A stretch of DNA of 45,000 nt, from positions 667,501 to 712,500 of the forward strand of contig JACVTC010000092.1 in assembly GCA_016946835.1 (NCBI GenBank). The letters are read 5' to 3'. Each line of letters starts with the position of its first letter. Position 1 is the first letter of the stretch. The position numbers and the translations under genes are program-made. The notes beneath the pieces are model-generated. The model saw only the letters and a list, made by a program, of their open reading frames with translations. It was not told where the DNA came from and searched no databases. Shown piece by piece: positions 1 to 10,290 of the stretch. This DNA comes from Neocallimastix lanati (nom. inval.) (Eukaryota > Neocallimastigomycota > Neocallimastigomycetes > Neocallimastigales > Neocallimastigaceae).

Positions 1-750
1 AACGAATAGGAATACTTTTTTTCTAAATTAAAAAAAAAAAAATTTAATTTTTTTTTTGTTGTGATTTTTTTTTTTAATAAAAATTAAAAATTATAATTAA
101 AAATAAAAAAATAAAAAAATAAAATAAATAAATAAATAAAAAAAAAAAAGAATTATAATAAATAGATATAAATAGAGTGTATTTAAATAGAAAAGTGGTT
201 GGTTGAAATAACTAATTAAAATAATTTGTTAAATTTAACAAATTTTATATTCATATTAAATAATTTTTTTTAAAAAAAAAATATATATATATAGAAAAAA
301 TAATATATATTATTTTTATTTTATTATATCATATATTTATATGGTGGGTTAATTAAAATAAACTTATTTTGAAATTATTATTATGATATTATAGGTTTAT
401 TGATAATATATATATCTTTAATTCTATTTATGAGAAAAAATTTTTATATAAAATAAAATATTAATCAATAATTAATAATATCAATAATTAATAATAATTA
501 ATAATTATAATCTTAATAACTAATAATTAATTTAATGGAAAAATATATTTTTTTTATTAATAAGAGTTTAATAATAATGGATTAATTAATAAAAATAGTT
601 TATATAAAACATAGATGTATAAAAGGTTTTTTAATGGTATTTAATTATATATTTTTATAAAATAAAATAAAATAGTAAAAAAATAAAAAATATATATTTT
701 ATATTATTTCATTTTAATTAATTAATTAATTAAATAAAAATAAGTTTCAC

Positions 751-790
<40 letters not shown>

Positions 791-1720
791 GAAATTTGAT
801 TTATCTATTTATAACTATATTATTATACTATTTTATAATAATTAATTTTCCAGAGAATAACTTTTTTCATCTTTTTTTTTTTTTTTTATTTTACTATGTT
901 TAATTTTTTTCCATCTTTTTTTTTTTTTTTCTTTTTTTTTTTTTATTACCTTTTCCATCTCTTTTTTTTTTTTTTCTTTTTTCTTTTATTATTATTTTAG
1001 ACATTGTAAATAAATTAAGTAAATATATATATATAAATCTGCATATGATGGAATGCAAAAAAAAATAAAAATAAAATACCTTTTTATTATATAAACAGCT
1101 GAATATATATATATTATTAATAACATTTATCTAAAGTATTCATAATATATATATAAAGAGATGTAAACAAATTTAATTTCTTTTATTACTTAATATAGTT
1201 AACATCAAATGAAATTGGAATTATTTTGCTCTTTTTTTTTTTTTTTTTTTATTAAATTATTATGATCATATTTTTTTTTTTTACATTAGACAATAATCTT
1301 CTTTCTACAAACTATTAAATGAAATTGAATGACAACCTCATGCTTTCATATATTTAATAAATTTTTATTATTATTAAAATTACCATTATTGAACTGTTAT
1401 AGCATATTAATTTTCATATTATTTTATGAAAATATTATAATACGAAAATTGTTTTATATAATATTAAATATTACATATATTTATAAATTCTATGTTTATA
1501 TTGTCAATAATATTTAAGCTTTTTTATTTATTTATTTATTATTTAGTTATTTTATAAATTATATTTTATTTTATTTTATTATTTTTAATCTACCACGAAA
1601 ACAAATCGGGATAAGGAAAAAAAAAATAAAATAAACTTTAATATTTAATAACGAATTTAAATTTTTTTTTTTTTTTAAATTTTTATAAATATTTTATAAA
1701 CTTTATATTATATTATTTAC

Positions 1721-1772
<52 letters not shown>

Positions 1773-3024
1773 ATCTTTTTATAAAAAAAAAAAAAGTACT
1801 GTAAAAAAAAAAAAATTTTAAAAATTTTAAAATTAAAAATTAAAAAATTATATTAAAGATTTCTTTTTTCGTAATACAATTTTTCATTAATTTTTATTTT
1901 TATTTTTTTTTTTTAATATAAATAAATATATGTTAGTAATTGAATGAATTTTAAATTTTTAAATTAGAATGAATATATTAATTACTCATATATCATTAAA
2001 AGGAACAGTTTTTAAATGACAATCATATTAATAATATTCTGGATATTTAAAAAGATATTCATATTGTTTTATATATAAAGTTTGTAATAATAAATAATAA
2101 TAATAGTGGAGATATTAAAAATAAAAAAAAATTTTTTAAAAAAATAAATAGTACAATTAAAATATTAGGAACTATAAAAGTTTAATTAAAAAAAATAATA
2201 GTAATAATAAAAAAGGGTTAATGAAAAAAAAAAATTATAACCTATTTAAAAAATGTCAATATGTAATATAGACAATATTACTATTAATTTTTATATAACT
2301 TTTTTTTTTTTTATATATAATTATTTATTTTTTAATTAATTAAATAGTGTTATTTTTATTTATAGAAACAATAATAGTTAAAAAAAACTTTTTTTTTTTT
2401 TTTTTATAATTTTATTGAAACTGTTCCGTTTGGAATGAAATAAAATAAATATAAATAATATAGATTATATATTTATTTATTCATATATATATATAATTAT
2501 TATATATTTATTCATTCATATATATATTATGTATAGAACAATTAAAAATGATGATTTAATAAATATTAAATAATAATAAAATTTTATTTCATTTCCAAAC
2601 ATCTATAAAATTATAGAAATAACAATAAAAAAAAACGAGGACCATCCTTTTATATTATTATTATTTAATATTATATATTATATTATCATAGTCTAATTGT
2701 ATTCCATATAATTAAATATCAAATAAAATATATATATTATATATATATTTTATTAACTATTTAATTTTTATATTTTATAAATTCTTTTTTTTTTTTTTTT
2801 TTTTTAATATAAAGTTTAAAAAAGTATTTGTTAGGCATTAATATTAGTATAACATAGTCCTATTGACAACATAAAAATCAAACATATATATATAATATAT
2901 TATTAAAAATACAATAATTAAATTTTTTAATGATTTATTCCAAAAAAAAAAAAAAAAAAAAAAAAATATTATATTATTATTATTATTATTATTCATCATA
3001 GGAAATTTATTTTTTATATATTTA

Positions 3025-3059
<35 letters not shown>

Positions 3060-4218
3060 AAAAAAGTTAATTTTATTTATTAATGCCAAAAGTAATTAAA
3101 TTTAATATAATATAAATAGTAGATAGATAGGATTATTAACTTTTATTATTAAATATTATAAATAAATGTTATAAATAAATATTATAAATAGAACTTAAAA
3201 TGAAATTCAATAAATAAATCAATCATTTGAAATAATAAATAAATAAATAATTTTTTTTTAAAAAAATATTAGTTAATTAGAGATATTAATATGGAATTAG
3301 AATTAGAGATGTTAACTAATAAATGAACATTCAAATTTATTAACTAATATTTTTTTAATTGTTTATATATATATATAAATTTATATATATTATTAAAAGA
3401 ATAATTTCTATATTTAATCTATATATATGATCTTTTTTAATTAATTATATTTATTGAATAATTTTATTATATTTGATTATAAATATTGATAATTAAATTT
3501 TTATTATTAAAGTTTAAAATATAATAAAAAATTATAATAAAATAATGATTAAAAAAAAAAAAAAAAAGTTATTAAATTACACACAAGTTTATGTTTATAT
3601 TATTTAATGTTTAATTATTATTATTATTCAATTTATTTAATATGAATTAATTACTATCATCAGTTATTATTTTTATTATTATTATTAATGAGTTTATTAT
3701 AAATAAAACTATAATAATTAATATGGATAATAATATTTTTTTTTTTTATAAAATCGTTAATAGTTAATTTATTAATTTTATTTATATATTTATTTTCATT
3801 AATTTTTTTTCTACAAAAAAACTTTTTTTTATATATAAAAAAATTTTTATAGTTTATATATATAAATAAAAACTAAAGAAATGAAGAATAAAAATCATTT
3901 CTTCATTTTTTATAAATAAATTTAAATGAATGATTTATTTAAATTTATTTATTATATGAAAAATAATTTATATAAAAAATTTATTTTATATATATATATA
4001 TATATTTTATACATTTAAACATTTACCATAAAAGATTTCTATCATTTAAAAAATAGTATATATGTGTATAACAAAAAAAAAAAAAATGAAATGAAAAAAA
4101 AAATATATATATATATATATAATTTAATAATTATTTAAATATTTTTTATATATTTAATTTTTTTTTTTTTTTTTAGATTATTTAACTATTTAATGTAAAG
4201 ATAACTAAATAAATAATA
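1..4218. other. Gene-free AT desert
   Basis: I see no supportable gene here. The stretch is almost pure A+T with homopolymer runs of 20 bases or more (for example T at about 755-789 and A at about 3031-3058), a (TTTA)n array at 1721-1770, and short (ATT)n and (TA)n tracts. The few open frames of 60-80 codons (1329-1517 plus, 2844-3089 minus) encode only Phe/Ile/Tyr/Asn/Lys-rich low-complexity peptides, as expected from AT-rich DNA by chance. No tRNA-like boxes or recognisable domains were seen. Confidence 0.7.
1721..1770. repeat. (TTTA)n microsatellite
   Basis: About a dozen tandem TTTA/TTAT units run without interruption. It is one of many tetranucleotide arrays in the window. Confidence 0.9.
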
Positions 4219-4223
4219 ATAAT
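4219..4223 (+). repeat. Target site duplication, left (ATAAT)
   Basis: ATAAT immediately precedes the TG of the 5' LTR and is repeated directly after the 3' LTR at 10212-10216. A chance match is possible in such AT-rich DNA, but the length and exact placement fit Copia integration. Confidence 0.75.
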
Positions 4224-4472
4224 TGTTAAAAATAAAGTTCAAATAGTATAGTAATTTATATTATATATATTTAAATCTCTATGTATGTATGTATGTATGT
4301 GGCTTAATACATATAATATTAATATGAAGTTATTGTGTAATTGATGTAGTAAAAAACTAATACATGTAATTAGTATAAAATAAAATAATAATTTAATAAT
4401 TAAATAAAATAGAACTTAAATAAATAAAAAAAAAAAATAAAAAATAAAATAAAATAAAAATAAAAAACAAAA
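4224..4472 (+). repeat. Copia 5' LTR (249 bp)
   Basis: Begins TGTTAAAAATAAAG and matches 9965-10211 base for base apart from a 2-base difference in one poly-A run. It contains a (GTAT)n stretch near its middle and an A-rich 3' third. The right boundary is set by the divergence of the two copies: this copy continues into GATTAAG (primer-binding site), the other into ATAAT. The end therefore reads CAAAA rather than the canonical CA. It should contain the Pol II promoter, but no single TATA box can be picked out in such AT-rich sequence. Confidence 0.93.
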
Positions 4473-4487
4473 GATTAAGAGTCTCAT
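4473..4487 (+). promoter_or_regulatory. Copia primer-binding site, complementary to tRNA-Lys(CUU) anticodon arm
   Basis: GATTAAGAGTCTCAT directly abuts the 5' LTR. It lacks the TGG expected if it paired with a tRNA 3' CCA end. Its reverse complement, ATGAGACTCTTAATC, corresponds to the anticodon arm of eukaryotic tRNA-Lys with CTT anticodon (roughly nucleotides 26-40). This suggests priming by an internally cleaved tRNA 5' half, as known for Drosophila copia with initiator tRNA-Met. The tRNA match comes from recalled tRNA sequence, not a search. Confidence 0.75.
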
Positions 4488-4495
4488 TAGCAGTA

Positions 4496-5536
4496 ATGAG
4501 TGAAAAAAGGAATATAACGAATACTGTTGAAGAAACAGTAAATACATTAAACCAAATAAATACAGTAAACATAGCAAATAAACCAACTACTACAAAACAC
4601 CTATTAACATCAAATAACTACAGACTATGGTTAACGGATATGGATCTTTTATTAGTTATTAATGATGTTGATGACTATGTTTACGAAGAAAAGGTAAAAG
4701 TTATAAAGAAAAACAAAATAGCTAAAGAAAATCTAAAGAAATATAAAAAGGTTAGAGGTTGTGATGACCTATATTATGAAAAAGACGTCACAAAAGAAAT
4801 GATTAAGCTAGATTCTTTAGCTAAGCATCTGATAAACAATAGCATATCAGATGAAATCAAAATTAAATTAGATTTTCAAAGATCTAGTGCCTATCAAATT
4901 TGGAACATTTTAAAAGCAAGTAATACTAGATCAAATGAAGAAAGGAAATTAGAATTAAAAAATAAGTTAGAGAATATGAAATATAACAAAGAAAATGATA
5001 TTTCATTATTTATTGAAGAAATGAACAACATTTTCAATGAATTAAGTAGTCTTGAAATGGAAATCAGCGATGAGAAGAAATTTGAATATCTTTATCTCGC
5101 TCTTCCATATGAAATAACATTGGAAGTTAACATAATGGACCACGATGGGAAATGGGAAGATGTTACCAAATGTCTAAAAAAGAAGGTCCCTAAGCTAAAA
5201 TATCTTAAGGAACTTAGAAAAGAAAATAACCACAAGAATAATACAGTAATAAACGTTAACTCAATGACCAAGAAAAATAGATTCACACCAAGAAACAACA
5301 GAGGAAGAAAAAGATGTTATATATGTAACAAGCTAGGACATATAGCACGGGACTGTTGGCATAATGAAAAGAACAAAAGAAAAAAGAACAATAATATCAA
5401 AGCCAACAACGCAAGTATAAACAAAGAGGATGGGTATTGCGAATTTGCTGATGCTCAAATAAGCCTCGAAGATTACAATTCAGATGAAGATATCCAATCC
5501 TCATACTCCGTTCGACCGAGGCGTGGACGCTACTAA
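4496..5536 (+). CDS. gag: Copia Gag (nucleocapsid) polyprotein
   Basis: A 346-residue Gag that should form the virus-like particle shell and bind the element RNA. The N-terminal half has the Copia-type Gag pattern (Asn-Tyr..Trp...Met near residues 42-50) followed by a helical, charged UBN2-like region. A CCHC zinc knuckle, C-X2-C-X4-H-X4-C, lies at residues 274-287 (CYICNKLGHIARDC) and is followed by a Lys/Asn-rich basic segment. The ATG lies only 8 bases after the primer-binding site, so almost the whole 5' leader is LTR. The reading frame ends in a cluster of G+C-rich codons (CGA CCG AGG CGT GGA CGC) just before TAA. It overlaps the pol frame by 74 bases (5463-5536), with pol in the +1 frame, so Gag-Pol is probably made by +1 frameshifting here. 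No protease motif is present in this frame. Confidence 0.93.
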   Translation: MSEKRNITNTVEETVNTLNQINTVNIANKPTTTKHLLTSNNYRLWLTDMDLLLVINDVDDYVYEEKVKVIKKNKIAKENLKKYKKVRGCDDLYYEKDVTKEMIKLDSLAKHLINNSISDEIKIKLDFQRSSAYQIWNILKASNTRSNEERKLELKNKLENMKYNKENDISLFIEEMNNIFNELSSLEMEISDEKKFEYLYLALPYEITLEVNIMDHDGKWEDVTKCLKKKVPKLKYLKELRKENNHKNNTVINVNSMTKKNRFTPRNNRGRKRCYICNKLGHIARDCWHNEKNKRKKNNNIKANNASINKEDGYCEFADAQISLEDYNSDEDIQSSYSVRPRRGRY

Positions 5537-8500
5537 AGCAGAAAATAACATGCCGAGACAAAACCTCAGTTATTATGTGACTGCCCCGTCAACTAAAGCG
5601 AAGCTACCAAGTAATATAGTCAGTTGGACAATTGACTCCGGAGCCACCTATCACATGACAAATGCATTATCAAGTTTAATAGATAAGATAAGGTGTGAAG
5701 AAATTATCCAATTCGCTGACGGAGGTACAGTTACTGCTACGTACAAAGGTACGTACGTAGGATATATTAACAATAATGAAATTACATTACGAAATGTATT
5801 ATATATTCCTAAATTCAAAAGAAGTTTGTTGTCAATAGACAATTTAAGTGAGGAAGGTTATAAAACAATATTTTACAATTTTAATAATAAAAATTTAGTT
5901 ACCATTTACAACAAAGAAGGCAAAAGGATATTTACTACCAAATCTAATAAATCCAAAATATATAAAGTATGGACTTTCAAAAATAAAATAGAATATAATA
6001 GGGACAACAACAAAAAGACTATTACATGTGACAATATTATAAAAGCTTTCAACACAGAAAACATGGAGCTATGGCACCGCCGTCTTGGCCACTTTTATAT
6101 AGATAACATTAAGGAAAAATTAAATAATATAAACATACAAAATAAATGTATAATATGTGCGTCCAAGATGAGAAATAAACCTTATAACAAAGCAAGAAAC
6201 AAATCAAAAGAGCCGTTTGAACTTATACATATGGATACAGTGTCATCCCTAGATAGCTCCATATATGGAAATAAATATTTCTTAAGTATATTAGATGATT
6301 ATACCAGGTACGGATGGGTCTTTTTTATGAACTCAAAAGCCGAAGTGTTCAATATTTTCAGAAAATGGTATAAGAAAGTCACCAACATTTTCAACAAAAA
6401 TATTAAATATATACGAACCGACAATGGTACTGAGTTTACAAATAATAACTTTAGGAAATTTTGTGAAGAAAATGGTATTGAACAACAATTTTCAATACCT
6501 TACAACCCACAGCAAAACGGAAGAGCCGAACGTTTTCAAGAAACCCTCATTTATAACGCCACCGCCATGCTCAAAGACGGTAAGCTAAATCATAAATATT
6601 GGGAAGATGCTGTAAGGACAGCAAATTACATTCATAATAGGTTACCACATAATGGTAACAACAACAAAGTGCCTTTTGAGGAATTATATCAAGAAAAGGT
6701 CGATTATGAAAAGTTTAGAGTATTTGGTTGCCAAGTTTACTTTTATATCCCAAAACAATTTAGGCGAAAATTCAACGGAACCTCCCTTCCTGGAATATTT
6801 TTAGGATATGATGATAAAAATCCAACAGCCTACATAATATATGATACTACAAATAATAAAATAGTCCTTTCAAGGACAGTTGAATTCTTCGAAGATACCC
6901 CTGGTAATATTTCCGCACCTTCTACAAGACCAGAAATATATAACTTTGAGGTTAATATGGAAGAATACGATGAAAATAACAAAAATACAGTATTACTCCA
7001 AGACTATAATAACAAAAATAAGGAACATGAAAATAAAGAGACAACAGAAAATAGAGAAGAAAATAAAAATAATAACAATATAAATAATAATGATAATTTA
7101 AATAATTTAAATAATAATTATTTAGAAAATAATAATTTAAATAATAATAATAATATAAATAATAATTATCCAAATGATAATAATTTAAATAAATATAATT
7201 TTAATAAAAATTATTTAAATGATAATAATATTAATTTTACTTATAGTCCTAATCCAAATAAAAATTTTCCCCAATCAACCAATATAATTGACCCATATAA
7301 AAATTATAATAATTATAATATTTTACCTTTAAATAATTTAAATAGTAATATAAGTAGCAATTTACCTTTTGCAGAAAACTTAAATCCGGCCATTTACAAT
7401 TATAATGCTGGATTTATAAATCCTAATTTAAATTATTTAAATAAAAATAATTATATTCAAAATGAAAATTATAATAATTTTCTAAATGAATATAAGGGTC
7501 ATTTATATTTAAATGATAATAATTTAAATAATAATTATATTAATAAAATTATAAATTATGAAAATAATGCTCAAAATTCATCAAATTCAGGAAATTTAAA
7601 CAATAAAAATTCAGAAGATAATTCTCAAGGTAAATATAATTTAATTAACAACATAAACAATAAAAATGATAAAATGGAACAATCCATACATAATTCAAAT
7701 TGTAATGATAACGTTATGAATGGAAATTCAAGTTCCATTGATAATAATTATGTAAAAAATAATTATATTCCAAATAATAATTTATATAAAAATAATTTTA
7801 ATACAAAAATGAGAATTAATAATTTATATGATGGTCAGTCGAATATGAACGATGTCCAACGTATAAATAATAATTCTAATATAAACAAAGAATTAAATTC
7901 AAATATAAAAAATGAATTAAATTCAAATGTAAACAAAGAATTAAATTCAAATGTAAACAAAGAATTAAATTCAAAAGTAAACAAAGAATTAAATTCAAAT
8001 ATAAATAATGAATTAAATTCAAATGTAAACAAAGAATTAAATTCAAATGTAAACAAAGAATTAAATTCAAATGAAAATAAAGAATTAAATTCAAATGAAA
8101 ATAAAGAATTAAATAAATTAGATATGAATAATAAGTCAAATAATTCTACAATATCAAATATTAATAATGATAAAGAAACACCAGATAAAACAAATAATAA
8201 GAAAACAAGTAAACGTAAAGGAAAGAGAAAACTTGATTCAGAAACAAAACCTGAATCAAAGAAATTAAAATCATCAAATTTAAAGGACAAGAACGTTAAA
8301 CGGAAAGGTAAGAGAAAACTTGATTCTGAATTAAAACCAGAATCAAAGAAAATAAAATCATTTGATTTAATGGATATAATAGAAGATAATTTTTCTTTAT
8401 TATCTACAAAGGAGGAGCTGTGTGAACCCTATAATTATCCTGATATATTCAATAAAATTGATAAAAATGAATGGTTACAAGCAGTCAAGGAGGAATTAAA

Positions 8501-9941
8501 CAGCATGAAAAACTTAAAAGTTTATAAGAAAGTTGATAGGGTACCCAAGGGTAGTAATATAATAACACCAAAGTGGGTGTTCAGATACAAATATAATTCA
8601 GACAATAGTATAAATAAAAGAAAAGCAAGACTGGTAGCCAGAGGTTTTACACAAAAACAAGGCATTGATTATAATGAGACGTTCTCGCCCACATTGAAAC
8701 AGGACTCTTTGAGAATAGCAACTGCTATTGCATCAGCCAATAACTTTAATATATATCAAATTGATATAAAATCAGCCTACCTAAACACTACACTAAACGA
8801 AGATGTTTATATGGAAATTCCAGAAGGTGCTGAAGATTATAAAAATGGCTATTGGAAACTAAATAAAGCCTTGTACGGTTTGAAACAGTCTGGTCGTTTG
8901 TGGAACGAGACTTTAAATGAAAAACTTATAAATATTGGTTTTAATAGACTTCGAAGTGAACCATGCATTTACGTTAAAATGAATGATCGGAATAAAATTA
9001 TTTGTCTTCTTACAGTTTATGTAGATGATATATTATTAACAGGTAATGAACATGAAGTATATAAAACAAAACATTTATTAAAAAATTATTTTAACATAAC
9101 TGATATAGGTCCTGTGGATACAATCATTGGCGTTAAATTTATAAAAGAAAAGGACGGCTATCTATTGCAACAACATAAATATCTAGAGAATATATTAAGA
9201 AAATTTGATATAGATAAGTATAAAATATCTTCAAATATGATACCAGAAGAAAATGAAGAATTAAGAAAAAGAAAATTCAATATCACGAAATACCAACAAG
9301 CTATAGGTAGTTTATTATATCTCGCGATATGTACTAGACCGGATATCTTATTTCCTGTGAATAAAGCTTCCAGAAAAGCCAAAGATCCAAATTATGAAGA
9401 TTGGTATAATGTCATCAAAATATTTAGATACCTCAAGGGAAAACCTAATTATGGTTTAAGGTATTCAGGAAACTTAAAATTAAATGTTTATGTAGATGCA
9501 GATTACGGAGGAGATGTAGAGTCTAGAAAATCTACTACGGGTTATATAATTAAAATAGGTTCAGGACCTACCTCATGGTATTCAAAATTACAACACTGTG
9601 TATCTGTATCTTCTGCCGAAAGTGAATATTATGGAATAAATGAATGCGCTAGACATTGCTTGTGGTATGAAAATGTATTAAATGAATTAAAATTAAATTG
9701 TAATTGTATAACAATAAATGTAGATAATAAAGCTGCCATTTATAATTGCGAAAATGAAACTATTAACCCAAGATCTAGACACATAGACATAAAATATCAC
9801 CACACAAGAGATCTTATTAAAGAAAATAAAATAAAACTAAAATATATAAAGTCTGAAGATAATCTAGCCGATGGTTTTACAAAGTATCTTAATACATATC
9901 TATTAAATAAATTTAGAGATTCTATTATGGTGAAGTGTTAG
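5484..9941 (+). CDS. pol: Copia Pol polyprotein (protease, integrase, reverse transcriptase, RNase H)
   Basis: Counted from the first ATG (1,485 residues); the frame is open from 5463 and is probably entered by +1 frameshifting from gag. Domains in order: aspartic protease Asp-Ser-Gly at 51-53; integrase zinc-binding H198/H203/C222/C225; integrase core with D251, D313 and E349 (D313-X35-E349); an Asn-rich linker at about 520-890 containing nine copies of an octapeptide like ELNSNVNK; a duplicated basic segment (KRKGKRK then KKLK/KKIK) at about 910-960 resembling a bipartite nuclear localisation signal; reverse transcriptase at about 995-1250 with YVDD at 1179-1182; RNase H at about 1335-1480. 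All catalytic landmarks seen are intact and there is no internal stop. The linker makes the protein longer than many Copia Pols. It would copy the element RNA into DNA and integrate it. Confidence 0.95.
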   Translation: MKISNPHTPFDRGVDATKAENNMPRQNLSYYVTAPSTKAKLPSNIVSWTIDSGATYHMTNALSSLIDKIRCEEIIQFADGGTVTATYKGTYVGYINNNEITLRNVLYIPKFKRSLLSIDNLSEEGYKTIFYNFNNKNLVTIYNKEGKRIFTTKSNKSKIYKVWTFKNKIEYNRDNNKKTITCDNIIKAFNTENMELWHRRLGHFYIDNIKEKLNNINIQNKCIICASKMRNKPYNKARNKSKEPFELIHMDTVSSLDSSIYGNKYFLSILDDYTRYGWVFFMNSKAEVFNIFRKWYKKVTNIFNKNIKYIRTDNGTEFTNNNFRKFCEENGIEQQFSIPYNPQQNGRAERFQETLIYNATAMLKDGKLNHKYWEDAVRTANYIHNRLPHNGNNNKVPFEELYQEKVDYEKFRVFGCQVYFYIPKQFRRKFNGTSLPGIFLGYDDKNPTAYIIYDTTNNKIVLSRTVEFFEDTPGNISAPSTRPEIYNFEVNMEEYDENNKNTVLLQDYNNKNKEHENKETTENREENKNNNNINNNDNLNNLNNNYLENNNLNNNNNINNNYPNDNNLNKYNFNKNYLNDNNINFTYSPNPNKNFPQSTNIIDPYKNYNNYNILPLNNLNSNISSNLPFAENLNPAIYNYNAGFINPNLNYLNKNNYIQNENYNNFLNEYKGHLYLNDNNLNNNYINKIINYENNAQNSSNSGNLNNKNSEDNSQGKYNLINNINNKNDKMEQSIHNSNCNDNVMNGNSSSIDNNYVKNNYIPNNNLYKNNFNTKMRINNLYDGQSNMNDVQRINNNSNINKELNSNIKNELNSNVNKELNSNVNKELNSKVNKELNSNINNELNSNVNKELNSNVNKELNSNENKELNSNENKELNKLDMNNKSNNSTISNINNDKETPDKTNNKKTSKRKGKRKLDSETKPESKKLKSSNLKDKNVKRKGKRKLDSELKPESKKIKSFDLMDIIEDNFSLLSTKEELCEPYNYPDIFNKIDKNEWLQAVKEELNSMKNLKVYKKVDRVPKGSNIITPKWVFRYKYNSDNSINKRKARLVARGFTQKQGIDYNETFSPTLKQDSLRIATAIASANNFNIYQIDIKSAYLNTTLNEDVYMEIPEGAEDYKNGYWKLNKALYGLKQSGRLWNETLNEKLINIGFNRLRSEPCIYVKMNDRNKIICLLTVYVDDILLTGNEHEVYKTKHLLKNYFNITDIGPVDTIIGVKFIKEKDGYLLQQHKYLENILRKFDIDKYKISSNMIPEENEELRKRKFNITKYQQAIGSLLYLAICTRPDILFPVNKASRKAKDPNYEDWYNVIKIFRYLKGKPNYGLRYSGNLKLNVYVDADYGGDVESRKSTTGYIIKIGSGPTSWYSKLQHCVSVSSAESEYYGINECARHCLWYENVLNELKLNCNCITINVDNKAAIYNCENETINPRSRHIDIKYHHTRDLIKENKIKLKYIKSEDNLADGFTKYLNTYLLNKFRDSIMVKC
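5513..5530 (+). promoter_or_regulatory. Candidate +1 ribosomal frameshift site at gag-pol junction
   Basis: In gag frame the codons are CGA CCG AGG CGT GGA CGC, just before TAC TAA. The pol frame has a TAA at 5460-5462, so the shift must occur at 5463-5533. CCG followed by AGG and C resembles known fungal +1 sites (Ty1 CUU AGG C, Ty3 GCG AGU U), where a slow A-site codon stalls the ribosome. Such G+C-rich codons are rare in this genome, and their clustering only here supports programmed pausing. This is inference from position and analogy. Confidence 0.5.
7890..8105 (+). repeat. 24-bp coding tandem repeat (9 copies) in pol
   Basis: Nine in-frame 24-bp units encode the octapeptide Glu-Leu-Asn-Ser-Asn-Val-Asn-Lys with small variations (Ile, Glu or Lys at variable positions). 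The array lies inside the Asn-rich linker between integrase and reverse transcriptase. Confidence 0.9.
8211..8360 (+). repeat. Duplicated basic (NLS-like) segment in pol
   Basis: Two 63-bp segments, 8211-8273 and 8298-8360, repeat with an 87-bp period and encode near-identical peptides: KRKGKRKLDSE, a Thr or Leu, KPESKK, then Leu or Ile, Lys-Ser. Each has two basic clusters separated by about ten residues, the layout of a bipartite nuclear localisation signal. Ty1 integrase is known to need such a signal at its C-terminal end; the functional analogy is inference. Confidence 0.7.
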
Positions 9942-9956
9942 TCACAATTGAACTTT

Positions 9957-9964
9957 AGGAGGAG
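9957..9964 (+). promoter_or_regulatory. Copia polypurine tract
   Basis: AGGAGGAG lies immediately upstream of the TG of the 3' LTR, 15 bases after the pol stop codon. This is the normal position for the plus-strand DNA primer of an LTR retrotransposon. Confidence 0.85.
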
Positions 9965-10211
9965 TGTTAAAAATAAAGTTCAAATAGTATAGTAATTTAT
10001 ATTATATATATTTAAATCTCTATGTATGTATGTATGTATGTGGCTTAATACATATAATATTAATATGAAGTTATTGTGTAATTGATGTAGTAAAAAACTA
10101 ATACATGTAATTAGTATAAAATAAAATAATAATTTAATAATTAAATAAAATAGAACTTAAATAAATAAAAAAAAAATAAAAAATAAAATAAAATAAAAAT
10201 AAAAAACAAAA
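9965..10211 (+). repeat. Copia 3' LTR (247 bp)
   Basis: Same sequence as the 5' LTR except for an A run of 10 instead of 12. It ends CAAAA directly against the ATAAT target duplication. It should supply the polyadenylation region of the element transcript. Confidence 0.93.
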
Positions 10212-10216
10212 ATAAT
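10212..10216 (+). repeat. Target site duplication, right (ATAAT)
   Basis: Matches the pentamer in front of the 5' LTR. Confidence 0.75.
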
Positions 10217-10290
10217 TAATATTTATTTAAAAAAAAAAAAAATAAAAATTATAATATTTTAATATTTTTATTTTATTACAAATAAATAGA

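Larger units (their letters stand above)
4224..10211 (+). mobile_element. Intact Ty1/Copia LTR retrotransposon (5,988 bp)
   Basis: A complete autonomous element: 5' LTR, primer-binding site, gag, pol with domains in the order protease, integrase, reverse transcriptase, RNase H (the Copia order), polypurine tract and 3' LTR. It is flanked by perfect 5-bp direct repeats ATAAT at 4219-4223 and 10212-10216, the expected target duplication length for Copia elements. The two LTRs are identical by eye except for the length of one A run (12 versus 10), and neither gag nor pol contains an internal stop, so the insertion looks recent and potentially active. The base composition of the coding part is visibly richer in G+C than the flanking DNA. 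The family is clear; activity is inferred. Confidence 0.97.

Noticed and set aside
5484-5486. ATG at 5484 as the true start of Pol
   Set aside because: The pol frame is open from 5463 and overlaps gag in the +1 frame, so fusion by frameshifting is more likely than independent initiation in the middle of an mRNA. I kept the ATG only as a coordinate anchor.
7835-8290. 151-codon minus-strand open frame
   Set aside because: It is the antisense shadow of the Asn-rich repeat region of pol.
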